NCBI GenBank assembly: GCA_013178375.1
Contig: JABLXQ010000021.1
Coordinates: forward strand, 62,001-126,000
DNA: 64,000 bases
Source of the DNA: Gammaproteobacteria bacterium
GTDB lineage: Bacteria; Pseudomonadota; Gammaproteobacteria; Pseudomonadales; Ketobacteraceae
Direction of reading: 5' to 3'
The position numbers and the translations under genes were made by a program. Positions 55,884 to 64,000 of this stretch are shown here, piece after piece; the first letter of the stretch is position 1; every line of letters starts with the position of its first letter. The notes below the pieces were generated by a model. That model saw nothing but the letters and a program-made list of their open reading frames with translations, had not been told where the DNA came from and did no database searches.

Positions 55884-57287
55884 ATGAAGACCTCTGATCA
55901 GTCCAACATTGAAACCAGAGTGACGCAGTCAGCCAGACCGCTGTGGCTGGCGCAACACGTGGACGAGATCACTGCGTTGTTCGAGAGCCGGGCTCTGCTG
56001 TTGCGCACGTCGGCGCACCGATTGGCGGATTTGCAAATACTGGATGAGCGGATGGATGCACACCTCGATGGTGTGCGTATCAGCGGCGCGCAAAAATGGC
56101 CAATCTTGTTGCAAGCGCTGGACGAGCCCACCCCAGCGCTGATTTACCTCGCGACGATAATGGCAGTAGAGGCCCGTGATACTCACCGTCTGCAACAACT
56201 GCTGGCGCTGGCCGAAACCCTGCCGGAACTCAGATCCGCTCTGCTGCAGGCGTTGACCTGGATCGCGCCGGACTTTACCCAGCCTCTGGTCCAACCGTTG
56301 CTGAACACCCAATCCACGTTTTGCTGGCGCGTGGCGTTGCATCTGTTGCGGCAACACCAAACGCACGCCGACACTCTGTTTGAATGGGCGCTGTCGCAAC
56401 CCGATCAGGGGCTGCAGGCCACCGCCCTCAATGCCACAGCGGAAATCGGTCTGATGGATTTGCTGCCCTGTTGCCAGCGGTTATTGCAATCCGTCGATCC
56501 TGAAATCCGCTTTCTTGCCGCCCGTGCCGGCGTCCTGTTGGGCGATCGCAACCGGTCTCTGGCGATGTTGCGGGAAATTGCTGTCGCTGATTCGCCCTGG
56601 CAGTACGAGGCATTGTCGCTGCTGACCCTGTTTTTACCGGTGCCTGACATGCAGCACCTGTTGACCACAATCGCCCGACAAGGCGGCGATGCCCGCATTC
56701 TGATCCAGCTGGCGGGCATGCTGGGAAGTACAGCCAATATTCCGTCGCTGTTGCGTCTGATGGAAAATCCTGCGTTTGCGCGTCTGGCGGGTTATGCATT
56801 CTGCACGATTACCGGGCTGGATCTGGTGACACAAGGATTGGAAGTCGAAGCGCCCGAAGATTTTACTGCAGGGCCTGATGATGATCCGGAAGATGATGCT
56901 GTGGAATCCGATCCTGATGAGGCGCTGCCCTGGCCTGATGTGAAAAAACTGGCGCAATGGTGGTCGCAGAATGGCGCTGGCTTCGCTGCAGATACGCACT
57001 ATGCAGAGACCCGCTATCTGTTTGGCGGCCCGATAACGCGCGAACGGTGCTTGCATGTATTGCAGCACGGCTGGCAGTCACAACGCCGAATGGCGGCTTT
57101 ATATCTGAAGGTCATGGCGCCGGCGTCCCCCCTGTTTCCGGTAGACGTTCCAGCGTGGCGGCAACAGGCAAGGCTGGATGGGTTATCGGTACCGCAGCCT
57201 AATCATCCATATGCTCCAGCGCATCCGTCGACGGCCGCATCACGAAATACAGCGCCACGATACTCGCCAGAATTGCCCCGGCGGTGA
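55884..57287 (+). CDS. TIGR02270-like HEAT-repeat protein of the vgrG island
   Basis: A 467-residue protein of helical HEAT-like repeats (about 60-280: ATALNATAEIGLMDLL, IRFLAARAGVLLGDR) with an acidic insert near residue 330 (DDDPEDDAVESDPDEAL). TIGR02270 proteins are commonly found in vgrG clusters; function unknown. The last 89 bp overlap the 3' end of the convergent permease gene, and the final 30 residues look low in character, so the original stop may have been lost. No good ribosome site is visible at ATG 55884. Confidence 0.75.
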   Translation: MKTSDQSNIETRVTQSARPLWLAQHVDEITALFESRALLLRTSAHRLADLQILDERMDAHLDGVRISGAQKWPILLQALDEPTPALIYLATIMAVEARDTHRLQQLLALAETLPELRSALLQALTWIAPDFTQPLVQPLLNTQSTFCWRVALHLLRQHQTHADTLFEWALSQPDQGLQATALNATAEIGLMDLLPCCQRLLQSVDPEIRFLAARAGVLLGDRNRSLAMLREIAVADSPWQYEALSLLTLFLPVPDMQHLLTTIARQGGDARILIQLAGMLGSTANIPSLLRLMENPAFARLAGYAFCTITGLDLVTQGLEVEAPEDFTAGPDDDPEDDAVESDPDEALPWPDVKKLAQWWSQNGAGFAADTHYAETRYLFGGPITRERCLHVLQHGWQSQRRMAALYLKVMAPASPLFPVDVPAWRQQARLDGLSVPQPNHPYAPAHPSTAASRNTAPRYSPELPRR

Positions 57288-58518
57288 GCAGTTCCGGCTG
57301 CTTGGCCTGGCTCAGCATCGCCAGGCAGATCAGCGCGCCCAGCACCGGCACGAAGATCGGAATGTTGAAATAGCCGTCCCAGGATTCCCGCGTTTTCAAT
57401 ACCACCAATGCACCGTTCACCAGAATGAAACAGCACAGCAGTAGCACACTGGTGGCCCGTGCCAGCGATGAAATGTCACCACTCAATACCAGCACCACGA
57501 AAATCACCCACACCGCGATGATGGCCACGTGCGGCGTGTGCCGGCCCGCATGCACGCGGGCCAGAACGCGCGGCACCAGTCCGTGAGATGCCATGCCATA
57601 CAGCAGGCGCGAACCCATGACGAAATTCAGCAGCGCCGTATTGGCCACCGCGAACAGCGCGATCAGGCTGAAGGCCGAACTGGGGAACCAGGGCGCGATC
57701 TGGGCCGCCACGTCCACCAGCGGCTTTTGTGATCCGGCCAGCGCGGCGGGTGTCAGCACTGACACCGCCACCAGGCTGATGGTCATGTAGATCAGCGAAG
57801 CGATCAGCACCGCCATCAGCAGGGCGCGGGGCAGGGTTTTTTGTGGTTCCTTCACTTCCTCCGCCACGTTCAGCATGTCCTCGAAGCCGACGAAGGAATA
57901 GAACGTCAGCACCGCGCCGGTCAGCGCCAGAGACAGGCTGATATCGCCCGCCAGATTCTGCGGCGTGACGGCATCCAGATAATTCACCGAACCCAGGTAA
58001 GGCGCACCCGCCACGATGATCAGGAACAGGCCGCTGACTTCGATCAGCGTGAAGATGCCGTTGGCAAACAGGGATTCGCGAATGCCGCGAAACACGATGC
58101 CGGCGATCAGCAGCGAGAAGCCCAGCGCAATCGCCAGCGGTGGCAGCGCGGGGAACAGACCGTTGAGGTAGCCGCCAAATACCTTCGCGGCAGTGGCCAT
58201 GGAGGTAAGCCCCGACGCCAGTACCGCCAGCCCCACCATGTAGGAAATAAACGGTTTGCGATAGGCCCGCAGCGAGACATAGGCGGCGCCACCCGCCCGG
58301 GGAAAGCGCGAGCCCAGGCTGGCGTAGGACAGGCCGGTGAGCCCGGCGGCGATCATGCTCACCAGGAACGCCAGCCAGATGGCGTGGCCCATTTCGCCGG
58401 CGGCGCGCCCGATCAGGCCGTAAATGCCGGCCCCCAGAATGTCGCCCACACCGTACAGGGTCAGTGCGATCAGGCCGATGTTGCGTTGCAGGGTAGGTGG
58501 GGAAGCCGGTGTCGTCAT
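57199..58518 (-). CDS. APC-family amino acid permease
   Basis: A 439-residue transporter with about 12 membrane helices. The first helix shows the APC signature GVGDILGAGIYGLIG, and TFYSFVGFEDMLNVAEEVKEP (in part) is helix 6. It belongs to the amino acid-polyamine-organocation superfamily; substrate not predictable. Its 3' end overlaps the 3' end of the convergent HEAT-repeat gene. Confidence 0.92.
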   Translation of the reverse strand: MTTPASPPTLQRNIGLIALTLYGVGDILGAGIYGLIGRAAGEMGHAIWLAFLVSMIAAGLTGLSYASLGSRFPRAGGAAYVSLRAYRKPFISYMVGLAVLASGLTSMATAAKVFGGYLNGLFPALPPLAIALGFSLLIAGIVFRGIRESLFANGIFTLIEVSGLFLIIVAGAPYLGSVNYLDAVTPQNLAGDISLSLALTGAVLTFYSFVGFEDMLNVAEEVKEPQKTLPRALLMAVLIASLIYMTISLVAVSVLTPAALAGSQKPLVDVAAQIAPWFPSSAFSLIALFAVANTALLNFVMGSRLLYGMASHGLVPRVLARVHAGRHTPHVAIIAVWVIFVVLVLSGDISSLARATSVLLLCCFILVNGALVVLKTRESWDGYFNIPIFVPVLGALICLAMLSQAKQPELLTAGAILASIVALYFVMRPSTDALEHMDD

Positions 58519-58539
58519 GAGCGCCTCAAAAGTAGAGCC

Positions 58540-59730
58540 TTAATTGCTGGGCGCGGGCCGCGCTGCTGCCACCGCCACGATTTCCAGTGGTTCGCGCTGG
58601 CGGATCACCCGGATGCTCACCTTCTCCCCCGGCTGCAGGCTGGAGATCAGGTTCATGGCAATTTTCGGGTCATTGACCGCCTCGCCATTCAGATGGGTGA
58701 TGATGTCGCCGGGGCGCACGCCAGCCATATGGGCGGGGCCATTCTTGAAAACACCTTTCACCAGCAGGCCGTTGATGTCCGGCAGGTCCAGGGCCTGCAC
58801 CAGCGCATCGGTAAGAACCTGCGGTTCCACGCCCAGCCAGCCGCGAATCACCTGGCCATGCTGCAGCAGTTCCATCATCACGCTTTTGGCAGTGTCAACC
58901 GGAATGGCAAAACCGATGCCCAGGTAGGTTCCGGTTTTGGAAAAGATCGCGGTGTTGATTCCCACCAGGTCACCGTAGGCATTTATCAACGCGCCGCCGG
59001 AATTGCCCGGGTTGATGGCAGCATCGGTCTGAATGAAATCCACAAATGCGCTCAGATCGTTGTGACGCCCCAGCGCGCTGACAATGCCGCTGGTTACAGC
59101 CTGCCCCCTGCCAAACGGATTGCCAATGGCCAGCACTACGTCGCCCACCCGCATGGTGTCGCCCTTGGACAGGGTGATCGACGGCAGGTCGGGCATTTCG
59201 ATGAACAGCAGGGCCAGATCGGTTTCCGGATCGGTGCCCACCACGGCCGCAAAGGTCTCGCGCCCGTCCGCCAGGGCCACGCGGATTTCATCGGCGCCGC
59301 TGATCACGTGGTTGTTGGTGAGCACGTAACCGGTGGGGCTGACGATCACGCCTGACCCCAGACTCGACAGCATCCGTTCCCGCCGGGGCGCTTCGTTCAA
59401 CCCGAAAAAACGGCGGAAATTGGGGTCGTCCAGCAGGGGATGGTATTCACGGGTCACGATCTTGGTGCTGAAAATGTTGACCACCGACGGCTGGGCACGG
59501 GCCACGGCATCGGCGTAGGACACCGGGTCGCCCGGTGTCGTGTGCAATTGGGCGCGATTTTCCGGCGCCAGCCCGGTGTTCGGGGTTTCCCGCGCCGGCA
59601 CCTGCTGCTCGATCAGCACGATCTCGTGGCGCTGCACCGGCGGCTCGCGGTTGTTCAGCAGCAGAAACAGGGCGGCCACAGCCAGGCCGGCCAGAACCGG
59701 CGTCACCAGAAAGCGGGCAAGGGATTTCAT
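58540..59730 (-). CDS. algW: AlgW/DegS-type periplasmic serine protease
   Basis: A 396-residue S1C protease with an N-terminal membrane anchor (about 6-26), a trypsin-like domain (H in TNNHVISG, D in TDLALL, S in GNSGGALIN) and one C-terminal PDZ domain (about 290-385). One PDZ and an anchor match DegS/AlgW, the protease that cleaves the anti-sigma factor RseA/MucA under envelope stress. The start is uncertain: ATG 59730 (chosen), ATG 59745 or TTG 59790; none has a good ribosome site. Confidence 0.92.
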   Translation of the reverse strand: MKSLARFLVTPVLAGLAVAALFLLLNNREPPVQRHEIVLIEQQVPARETPNTGLAPENRAQLHTTPGDPVSYADAVARAQPSVVNIFSTKIVTREYHPLLDDPNFRRFFGLNEAPRRERMLSSLGSGVIVSPTGYVLTNNHVISGADEIRVALADGRETFAAVVGTDPETDLALLFIEMPDLPSITLSKGDTMRVGDVVLAIGNPFGRGQAVTSGIVSALGRHNDLSAFVDFIQTDAAINPGNSGGALINAYGDLVGINTAIFSKTGTYLGIGFAIPVDTAKSVMMELLQHGQVIRGWLGVEPQVLTDALVQALDLPDINGLLVKGVFKNGPAHMAGVRPGDIITHLNGEAVNDPKIAMNLISSLQPGEKVSIRVIRQREPLEIVAVAAARPAPSN

Positions 59731-59848
59731 AAAGTCGCTGGCCATTCCGTCGCGGTGTTTGGAATAATCGGGATTGGAAAAAGAAGACAAGGCAAATTAA
59801 CACGGAACGGCGCCGTGCACCACGCGCCCTAACGGAGACACCGGATTC

Positions 59849-60607
59849 ATGATCAGCCGCGACGCGTTGCTCGCCGAACTCAACCAGCTGCTGCAACCGC
59901 AGTATTTCAAGGACTACGCGCCCAACGGCTTGCAGGTGCAGGGGCGCGAGTCGATCCAGACGCTGGTCACGGGCGTCACCGCCACCCGCGCGCTGATCGA
60001 GCGCGCGGTGGCGCTGAAGGCCGATGCGATCTTCGTTCATCACGGCTATTTCTGGCGCAGCGAAGATCCCGCGATCACCGGCATGAAATACCAGCGGGTG
60101 AAGCTGCTGCTGGACCACGGCATCAACCTGTTCGCCTATCACCTGCCGCTGGACGCCCACCCTGAGCTGGGCAACAACGCGCAACTGGGCAAGCTGCTGG
60201 GGTTCAAAACCGAAGGCGGCCTGCAACCGGGCGAGCAACATCCGATTGGCAATGTGGGTGTGCTGGATGCGCCGCTGACCCTGGCGCAACTGGAAGCGCT
60301 GGTGGCCGCCAGACTGGGTCGCCCGCCTTTGGTCATCAGCGGTGGCGATCACCCTATCAAGCGGGTGGCCTGGTGCACCGGCGGTGCCCAGGACTATATC
60401 GAACAGGCGGTGGCGCTGGGAGCGGATGCCTACATCAGCGGCGAGATCTCGGAACAGACCGTGCACGTGGCGCGGGAGTGCGGCATTCACTACCTGGCGG
60501 CGGGCCACCATGCCACCGAACGGGGCGGAGCCCTGGCTGTGGGCCGGTATCTGGCGCAAAAATTCCAGCTGGATCACCAGTTTGTGGATATCGACAATCC
60601 GGCCTGA
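59849..60607 (+). CDS. Nif3-like dinuclear metal-centre protein
   Basis: A 252-residue Nif3/YbgI-family protein with the metal-binding VHHGYFW (about 62-68), HLPLDAHPELGNN and the C-terminal GHHATERGGALAVG motifs. The family forms hexameric toroids with two metals per subunit; a GTP cyclohydrolase-like role has been suggested, but the function is not settled. It is divergent from algW, a pairing common in Pseudomonas-like genomes. Confidence 0.94.
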   Translation: MISRDALLAELNQLLQPQYFKDYAPNGLQVQGRESIQTLVTGVTATRALIERAVALKADAIFVHHGYFWRSEDPAITGMKYQRVKLLLDHGINLFAYHLPLDAHPELGNNAQLGKLLGFKTEGGLQPGEQHPIGNVGVLDAPLTLAQLEALVAARLGRPPLVISGGDHPIKRVAWCTGGAQDYIEQAVALGADAYISGEISEQTVHVARECGIHYLAAGHHATERGGALAVGRYLAQKFQLDHQFVDIDNPA

Positions 60608-60632
60608 CCGCAGGCGCCGGACCGGTTATAAT
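60604..60632 (+). promoter_or_regulatory. Predicted sigma-70 promoter of sat
   Basis: CTGACC (60604-60609) and a perfect TATAAT (60627-60632) are spaced by 17 bases, overlapping the Nif3-like gene stop. Transcription should begin near 60639, about 65 bases before sat. Confidence 0.75.
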
Positions 60633-60703
60633 GCAGCCCCTTTTGCGCAGAATCCCTGCGTTGCAGCCACCCCATTTCCCCGTCAACCGGAACGAGAAGT
60701 GCC

Positions 60704-61921
60704 ATGTCGAAACTAGTGAAGCCCCACGGCAGCGATGTGTTGAAAACGCTCCTGCTGGAAGGCGATGCCCTGGCCAGTGCCCAGGCCGCCGCCGCCAAAT
60801 TGCCCCAGGTAAAACTGTCCTCCCGCGAAACCGGTGACCTGATCATGCTGGGCATCGGCGGCTTCACCCCGCTGGACGGCTTCATGGGCAAGGCCGACTG
60901 GCAATCCGTATGCGACAAGATGACCCTGGCCAGCGGCCTGTTCTGGCCGATCCCCATCACCAAGTCCGTCGACAAGGCCACTGCCGACAGCATTGCCGTC
61001 GGCAGTGAAATTGCGCTGGTGGACGAAGAAAGCGGCGAACTGATGGGCGTGATGATGGTGAAAGAGAAATACACCATCGACAAAGCCCACGAATGCCAGA
61101 CCATTTTCAAGACCAACGACATCGAACATCCCGGTGTGAAGATGGTGATGGAACAGGGCGACGTGAACCTGGCCGGCCCGGTGGAAGTGTTCTCGCAAGG
61201 CGAGTTCCCCGAGAAATACAAGGGCATCTACATGACGCCCGCTGAAACCCGCGCCCTGCTGGAAGAAAAAGGCTGGACCACCGTCGCCGCCTTCCAGACC
61301 CGCAACCCGATGCACCGTTCCCACGAATACCTGGCCAAGATCGCCATCGAAGTCTGCGACGGCGTGTTGGTGCATTCGCTGCTGGGCAAGCTGAAGCCGG
61401 GGGATATTCCGGCCGAAGTGCGCCAGGATGCGATCGGCAGCCTGATCGACAACTACTTCGTGAAAGGCACCGTGGTGCAATCCGGCTATCCGCTGGACAT
61501 GCGCTATGCCGGCCCCCGCGAAGCCCTGCTGCACGCACTGTTCCGCCAGAACTACGGCTGCTCGCACCTGATCGTGGGCCGCGACCATGCCGGCGTTGGC
61601 GAATACTACGGCCCGTTCGACGCGCAGCACATCTTCGATGAAATTCCCAAAAATGCCTTGGTCACCCAGCCGCTGAAAATCGACTGGACCTTCTGGTGCA
61701 ACGCCTGCGGCACCATGGCCTCGGCCCGCACCTGCCCGCACGACGGCTCGCACCATGTGAAGGTGTCCGGCACCAAGCTGCGCAAGGCACTGTCGGAAGG
61801 TGGCGATGTGCCTGACAACTTCAGCCGTCCGGAAGTGCTGGAAATCCTGCGCGCGTATTACGCGGGCCTGGAAGAGCACGAGAAGGTGGAAGTGAAGCTG
61901 ACGGGGCATTCGGCGAAGTAA
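60704..61921 (+). CDS. sat: ATP sulfurylase (sulfate adenylyltransferase, single-subunit type)
   Basis: A 405-residue homo-oligomeric Sat (not the CysDN type), with a PUA-like N-terminal domain, [17 protein letters not shown] (ATP-binding HxxH-like motif) and [18 protein letters not shown] Cys-rich [22 protein letters not shown] loop (in part) is typical of bacterial Sat. It makes APS from sulfate and ATP, or the reverse. RBS GAGAAG lies upstream. No other sulfur genes are in the window. Confidence 0.95.
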   Translation: MSKLVKPHGSDVLKTLLLEGDALASAQAAAAKLPQVKLSSRETGDLIMLGIGGFTPLDGFMGKADWQSVCDKMTLASGLFWPIPITKSVDKATADSIAVGSEIALVDEESGELMGVMMVKEKYTIDKAHECQTIFKTNDIEHPGVKMVMEQGDVNLAGPVEVFSQGEFPEKYKGIYMTPAETRALLEEKGWTTVAAFQTRNPMHRSHEYLAKIAIEVCDGVLVHSLLGKLKPGDIPAEVRQDAIGSLIDNYFVKGTVVQSGYPLDMRYAGPREALLHALFRQNYGCSHLIVGRDHAGVGEYYGPFDAQHIFDEIPKNALVTQPLKIDWTFWCNACGTMASARTCPHDGSHHVKVSGTKLRKALSEGGDVPDNFSRPEVLEILRAYYAGLEEHEKVEVKLTGHSAK

Positions 61922-61977
61922 ACTGGCTGTTGCTCTGATTCAGAGTTAAAAAGAAGCGTTGAAATAAAAAGTTGAAT

Positions 61978-62014
61978 AAAAAAGCCGGCCCGTTTAATCC
62001 AGGCCGGCTTTTTT
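61978..62014. terminator. Bidirectional Rho-independent terminator
   Basis: A perfect 13-bp inverted repeat (61978-61990 paired with 62002-62014): six A then a GCCGGCC stem on one side and its complement ending in six T on the other. It can terminate both sat (plus) and the sulfatase-type gene (minus). Confidence 0.95.
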
Positions 62015-62089
62015 ATGGCGGAAATTTTATCGAGGAAGTTGTGCGGTTCAAAGGTGCGGCTGCGCGGTTTCAGCACCCGTGTTGCCAGA

Positions 62090-64000
62090 TCACTGCGTCG
62101 ACAGCAGCTCCCTTCGCGGATCATCCTGCGCCAGCTTCAGCAATTGCACGGACGAGCCCAGCGTTGCGCCCCGGTTATCCCAGTAATCCTCATCCAGCTG
62201 CGACAGGTGCGTGTGCCAGCGCCGCAGTTCGCGTTCGTGCCTCGCCAGCAATTCTGCGCGCCACTGCTTTGTCTGCTCGGGAAATTGCGCCGCGATATTG
62301 CTGCGTTCCTGTGGATCGGCTTGCAGGTCGTACACTTCTTCCACCTTCTGGTTGAAGTTGTAGATGTATTTGTAGCGGCCGTCCGCCCGCGCCAGACACC
62401 AGTTGTCATACCAGCAGTTGGCCGTCGCTGCGTCACGCTGTGCATACGGCGCCGTCAGAGCGAAGCCATCCGTTTCACCCTGCCACTGGAATCCCAGCAG
62501 ATCCAGCGCCGAGGGCAGAATGTCCAGCTGCGAGGCAATGTCGCCCTGGCCTTGTAGACGCAGCCCCGGCGCATGAATCAGCAATGGCACCTGCATCACT
62601 TCCTGGTACAGCGACGCGTTGTGTTGCAGACGGTTGTGCTGGCCCAGTCCTTCGCCATGGTCGCCCACGATCACGAACACGGTGTTTTCATACAGGCCGG
62701 CCTGCCGGTACTGTTCGATCAGATTGCGGGTGAAACGGTCCAGGTAGTGCACGGCGTTCAGGTAACGGTTCAGTTCCGGATCGTCTTTGACAAACTCATG
62801 GAAGCCGTAGCGATCCGGCACCCAGTAGGGATGATGGGTAGTGCCGGTCAGGTAGAACGCAAAAAACGGCGTGGTCTGCCGGCGAATCCAGTGATCGCTG
62901 GGCTGCAGCAGAATGTTGTCCTCGTAGCCGAAATAATTGGCTAGCTGGAAGCCGTTTTTATTCATGTCGTCGCCGGGAAAAAATTCGGCGAAGCCCAGGT
63001 TCGTCACCAGACTGCGCCGGTTTTCGAAATGCTCGGTGGGCGACTGGAAAAACGCGGTGTTGAAGCCCTTCTCGCGAAGCAGGTGCGCCAGGCAGGGCCT
63101 GTCCAGACCGTAAGTGGATTCAAAAATCGGGTGGCGCGGATAGGGCTGCCGGCCGCAGTTGATGGCCACCAGTGCTTTTGATGTATGCGGTGTCACCGTA
63201 TAGGCCTGCTGTGCGACCCAGCTGGTGCGGGCCAGTTCGTTCAGAAACGGTGTGACGTCTCGCATTGCCGGATTGTTCAGGCCGGTTGCCTGCGCGCCCA
63301 CCGATTCCAGCGCGATGATCACCAGATTGCGTGGCTGTATAGGTGCAGACTGCAGGCGCAGTGGAAGCGCGGCCGGCTCTTCGGCGTGGGCTTCCGCCAG
63401 TACGGTGCGCTGCCGCAAAAATTCAGTGATCTGAAACGCGTAAGACGGACGCGCTGTGTTCAGTTCCAGCTGAGGGTGCAGCGGCGGCACCAGCAGGGCC
63501 GCCAGCAGCAGAGCGGCCAGTGCGCCGTTGAATCGGAGTGACACGCTAGTCGGACTGCGGCGCAGCTGCCGCCATTTCAGCGCTGCCAGAGCAATGAACA
63601 GTGTCGGCAGAAATGCCAGCGTGAGCCATTCCGTCGCCGGAATCGATGACGGCAGTCGACCCACTGCCTTGCCCATGTAATAGGCTACGTCGAAGGGGGC
63701 GAGGGCGCCGGTATGAAATATCGCGATGCTGTAGGAGAAATCCGCCGCGACAAAAAAGCTCACCAGGACCAGCACCGTCAGCCGCCAGGGCCGGGGTCGT
63801 TCGCCGGCGCGCAGCAGCAAGGCACTCCAGAGCAGGATCAAACCATAGTAGCCGCCGTGCAGCCGCAGGAAATCCAGCAGCGCCCAGCCTGTCAGCGGCG
63901 TATGCGAATGCACGACGGCCCATTTGGTCCAGGCGGTGTATGACAACAACGGTGTGAGAACGGCCCACAGGATAAAGTGGTCGGTTTTGCGCAAAAGCAT
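62090..64000 (-). CDS. Membrane sulfatase/phosphoethanolamine-transferase-like enzyme (reaches window edge)
   Basis: At least 636 residues. The N-terminus has about four to five membrane helices (to about residue 175), followed by a periplasmic alkaline-phosphatase-fold domain (about 220-530): LVIIALESVGAQ with metal-binding Glu, nucleophile Thr in VTPHTSKAL, and VGDHGEGLGQHN. This layout matches LTA synthase-like or phosphoethanolamine/phosphoglycerol transferases. The ATG reads from the last base of the window, so the true start may be here or further upstream. The C-terminal 100 residues (READG/YDLQADPQERSNI region) resemble sulfatase C-termini. Substrate unknown. Confidence 0.85.
   Translation of the reverse strand: MLLRKTDHFILWAVLTPLLSYTAWTKWAVVHSHTPLTGWALLDFLRLHGGYYGLILLWSALLLRAGERPRPWRLTVLVLVSFFVAADFSYSIAIFHTGALAPFDVAYYMGKAVGRLPSSIPATEWLTLAFLPTLFIALAALKWRQLRRSPTSVSLRFNGALAALLLAALLVPPLHPQLELNTARPSYAFQITEFLRQRTVLAEAHAEEPAALPLRLQSAPIQPRNLVIIALESVGAQATGLNNPAMRDVTPFLNELARTSWVAQQAYTVTPHTSKALVAINCGRQPYPRHPIFESTYGLDRPCLAHLLREKGFNTAFFQSPTEHFENRRSLVTNLGFAEFFPGDDMNKNGFQLANYFGYEDNILLQPSDHWIRRQTTPFFAFYLTGTTHHPYWVPDRYGFHEFVKDDPELNRYLNAVHYLDRFTRNLIEQYRQAGLYENTVFVIVGDHGEGLGQHNRLQHNASLYQEVMQVPLLIHAPGLRLQGQGDIASQLDILPSALDLLGFQWQGETDGFALTAPYAQRDAATANCWYDNWCLARADGRYKYIYNFNQKVEEVYDLQADPQERSNIAAQFPEQTKQWRAELLARHERELRRWHTHLSQLDEDYWDNRGATLGSSVQLLKLAQDDPRRELLSTQ

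Noticed and set aside
57841-59355. 504-codon plus-strand open frame
   Set aside because: Antisense to the permease and protease genes, both with intact catalytic or membrane signatures.

Overview
The window is a compact, GC-rich (roughly 60%) chromosomal segment from a gammaproteobacterium. Its gene order matches the Pseudomonas/Alcanivorax type of chromosome: maf-rng-yhdP-nitrilase-tldD-yjgA, then mgtE-ptsO-rapZ-ptsN-hpf-rpoN-lptBAC-kdsCD divergent from mlaFED-mlaB-ibaG-murA-hisG-hisD. A marine or hydrocarbon-associated Alcanivorax-like lineage is my best guess, from gene order and content only. I found no rRNA, tRNA, CRISPR array or recognisable insertion sequence.

Layout. 1-8550: end of maf, RNase G, the very large AsmA-like YhdP, a nitrilase-family amidase, TldD and YjgA/DarP. 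8551-14568: an insert separating yjgA from pmbA, holding a lipoprotein with LVIVD-type repeats (AT-richer than its surroundings), an outer-membrane barrel and a membrane Ser/Thr kinase. 14752-16077: pmbA. 16164-19534: a tandemly duplicated pair of porin plus tiny phosphate-binding-like protein, all on the minus strand. 19789-24865: an operon of coiled-coil protein, membrane OmpA-domain protein with a roadblock-like segment, Rab-like small GTPase and PAS-GGDEF-EAL protein; this is the most interesting system in the window. 24949-34446 (minus strand): sodB, mgtE, the nitrogen PTS and RpoN cluster, LPS transport and Kdo synthesis genes. 34711-40890 (plus strand): the Mla phospholipid transport operon without mlaC, then ibaG, murA, hisG and hisD, with a hairpin-rich palindromic repeat between hisG and hisD. 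40980-47599: a YjfB-like protein, a GAF-EAL protein, cstA-ybdD and an RND/MMPL exporter. 48044-57287: an orphan type VI secretion vgrG island with a predicted PD-(D/E)XK nuclease effector and an immunity protein. 57199-64000: APC permease, AlgW/DegS-like protease, Nif3-like protein, ATP sulfurylase and a membrane sulfatase/phosphoethanolamine-transferase-like enzyme reaching the window edge.

How the genes work together. Much of the window serves the cell envelope: LPS export (LptABC), Kdo synthesis (KdsC, KdsD), lipid asymmetry (MlaFEDB), YhdP, peptidoglycan precursor synthesis (MurA), the AlgW/DegS envelope-stress protease and porins. The nitrogen PTS (PtsO, PtsN), RapZ, HPF and RpoN form the usual regulatory cluster. 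Two cyclic-di-GMP proteins (22712-24865 and 41336-42580) and a Ser/Thr kinase add signalling capacity. The vgrG island lacks every core T6SS gene, so it would depend on an apparatus encoded elsewhere.
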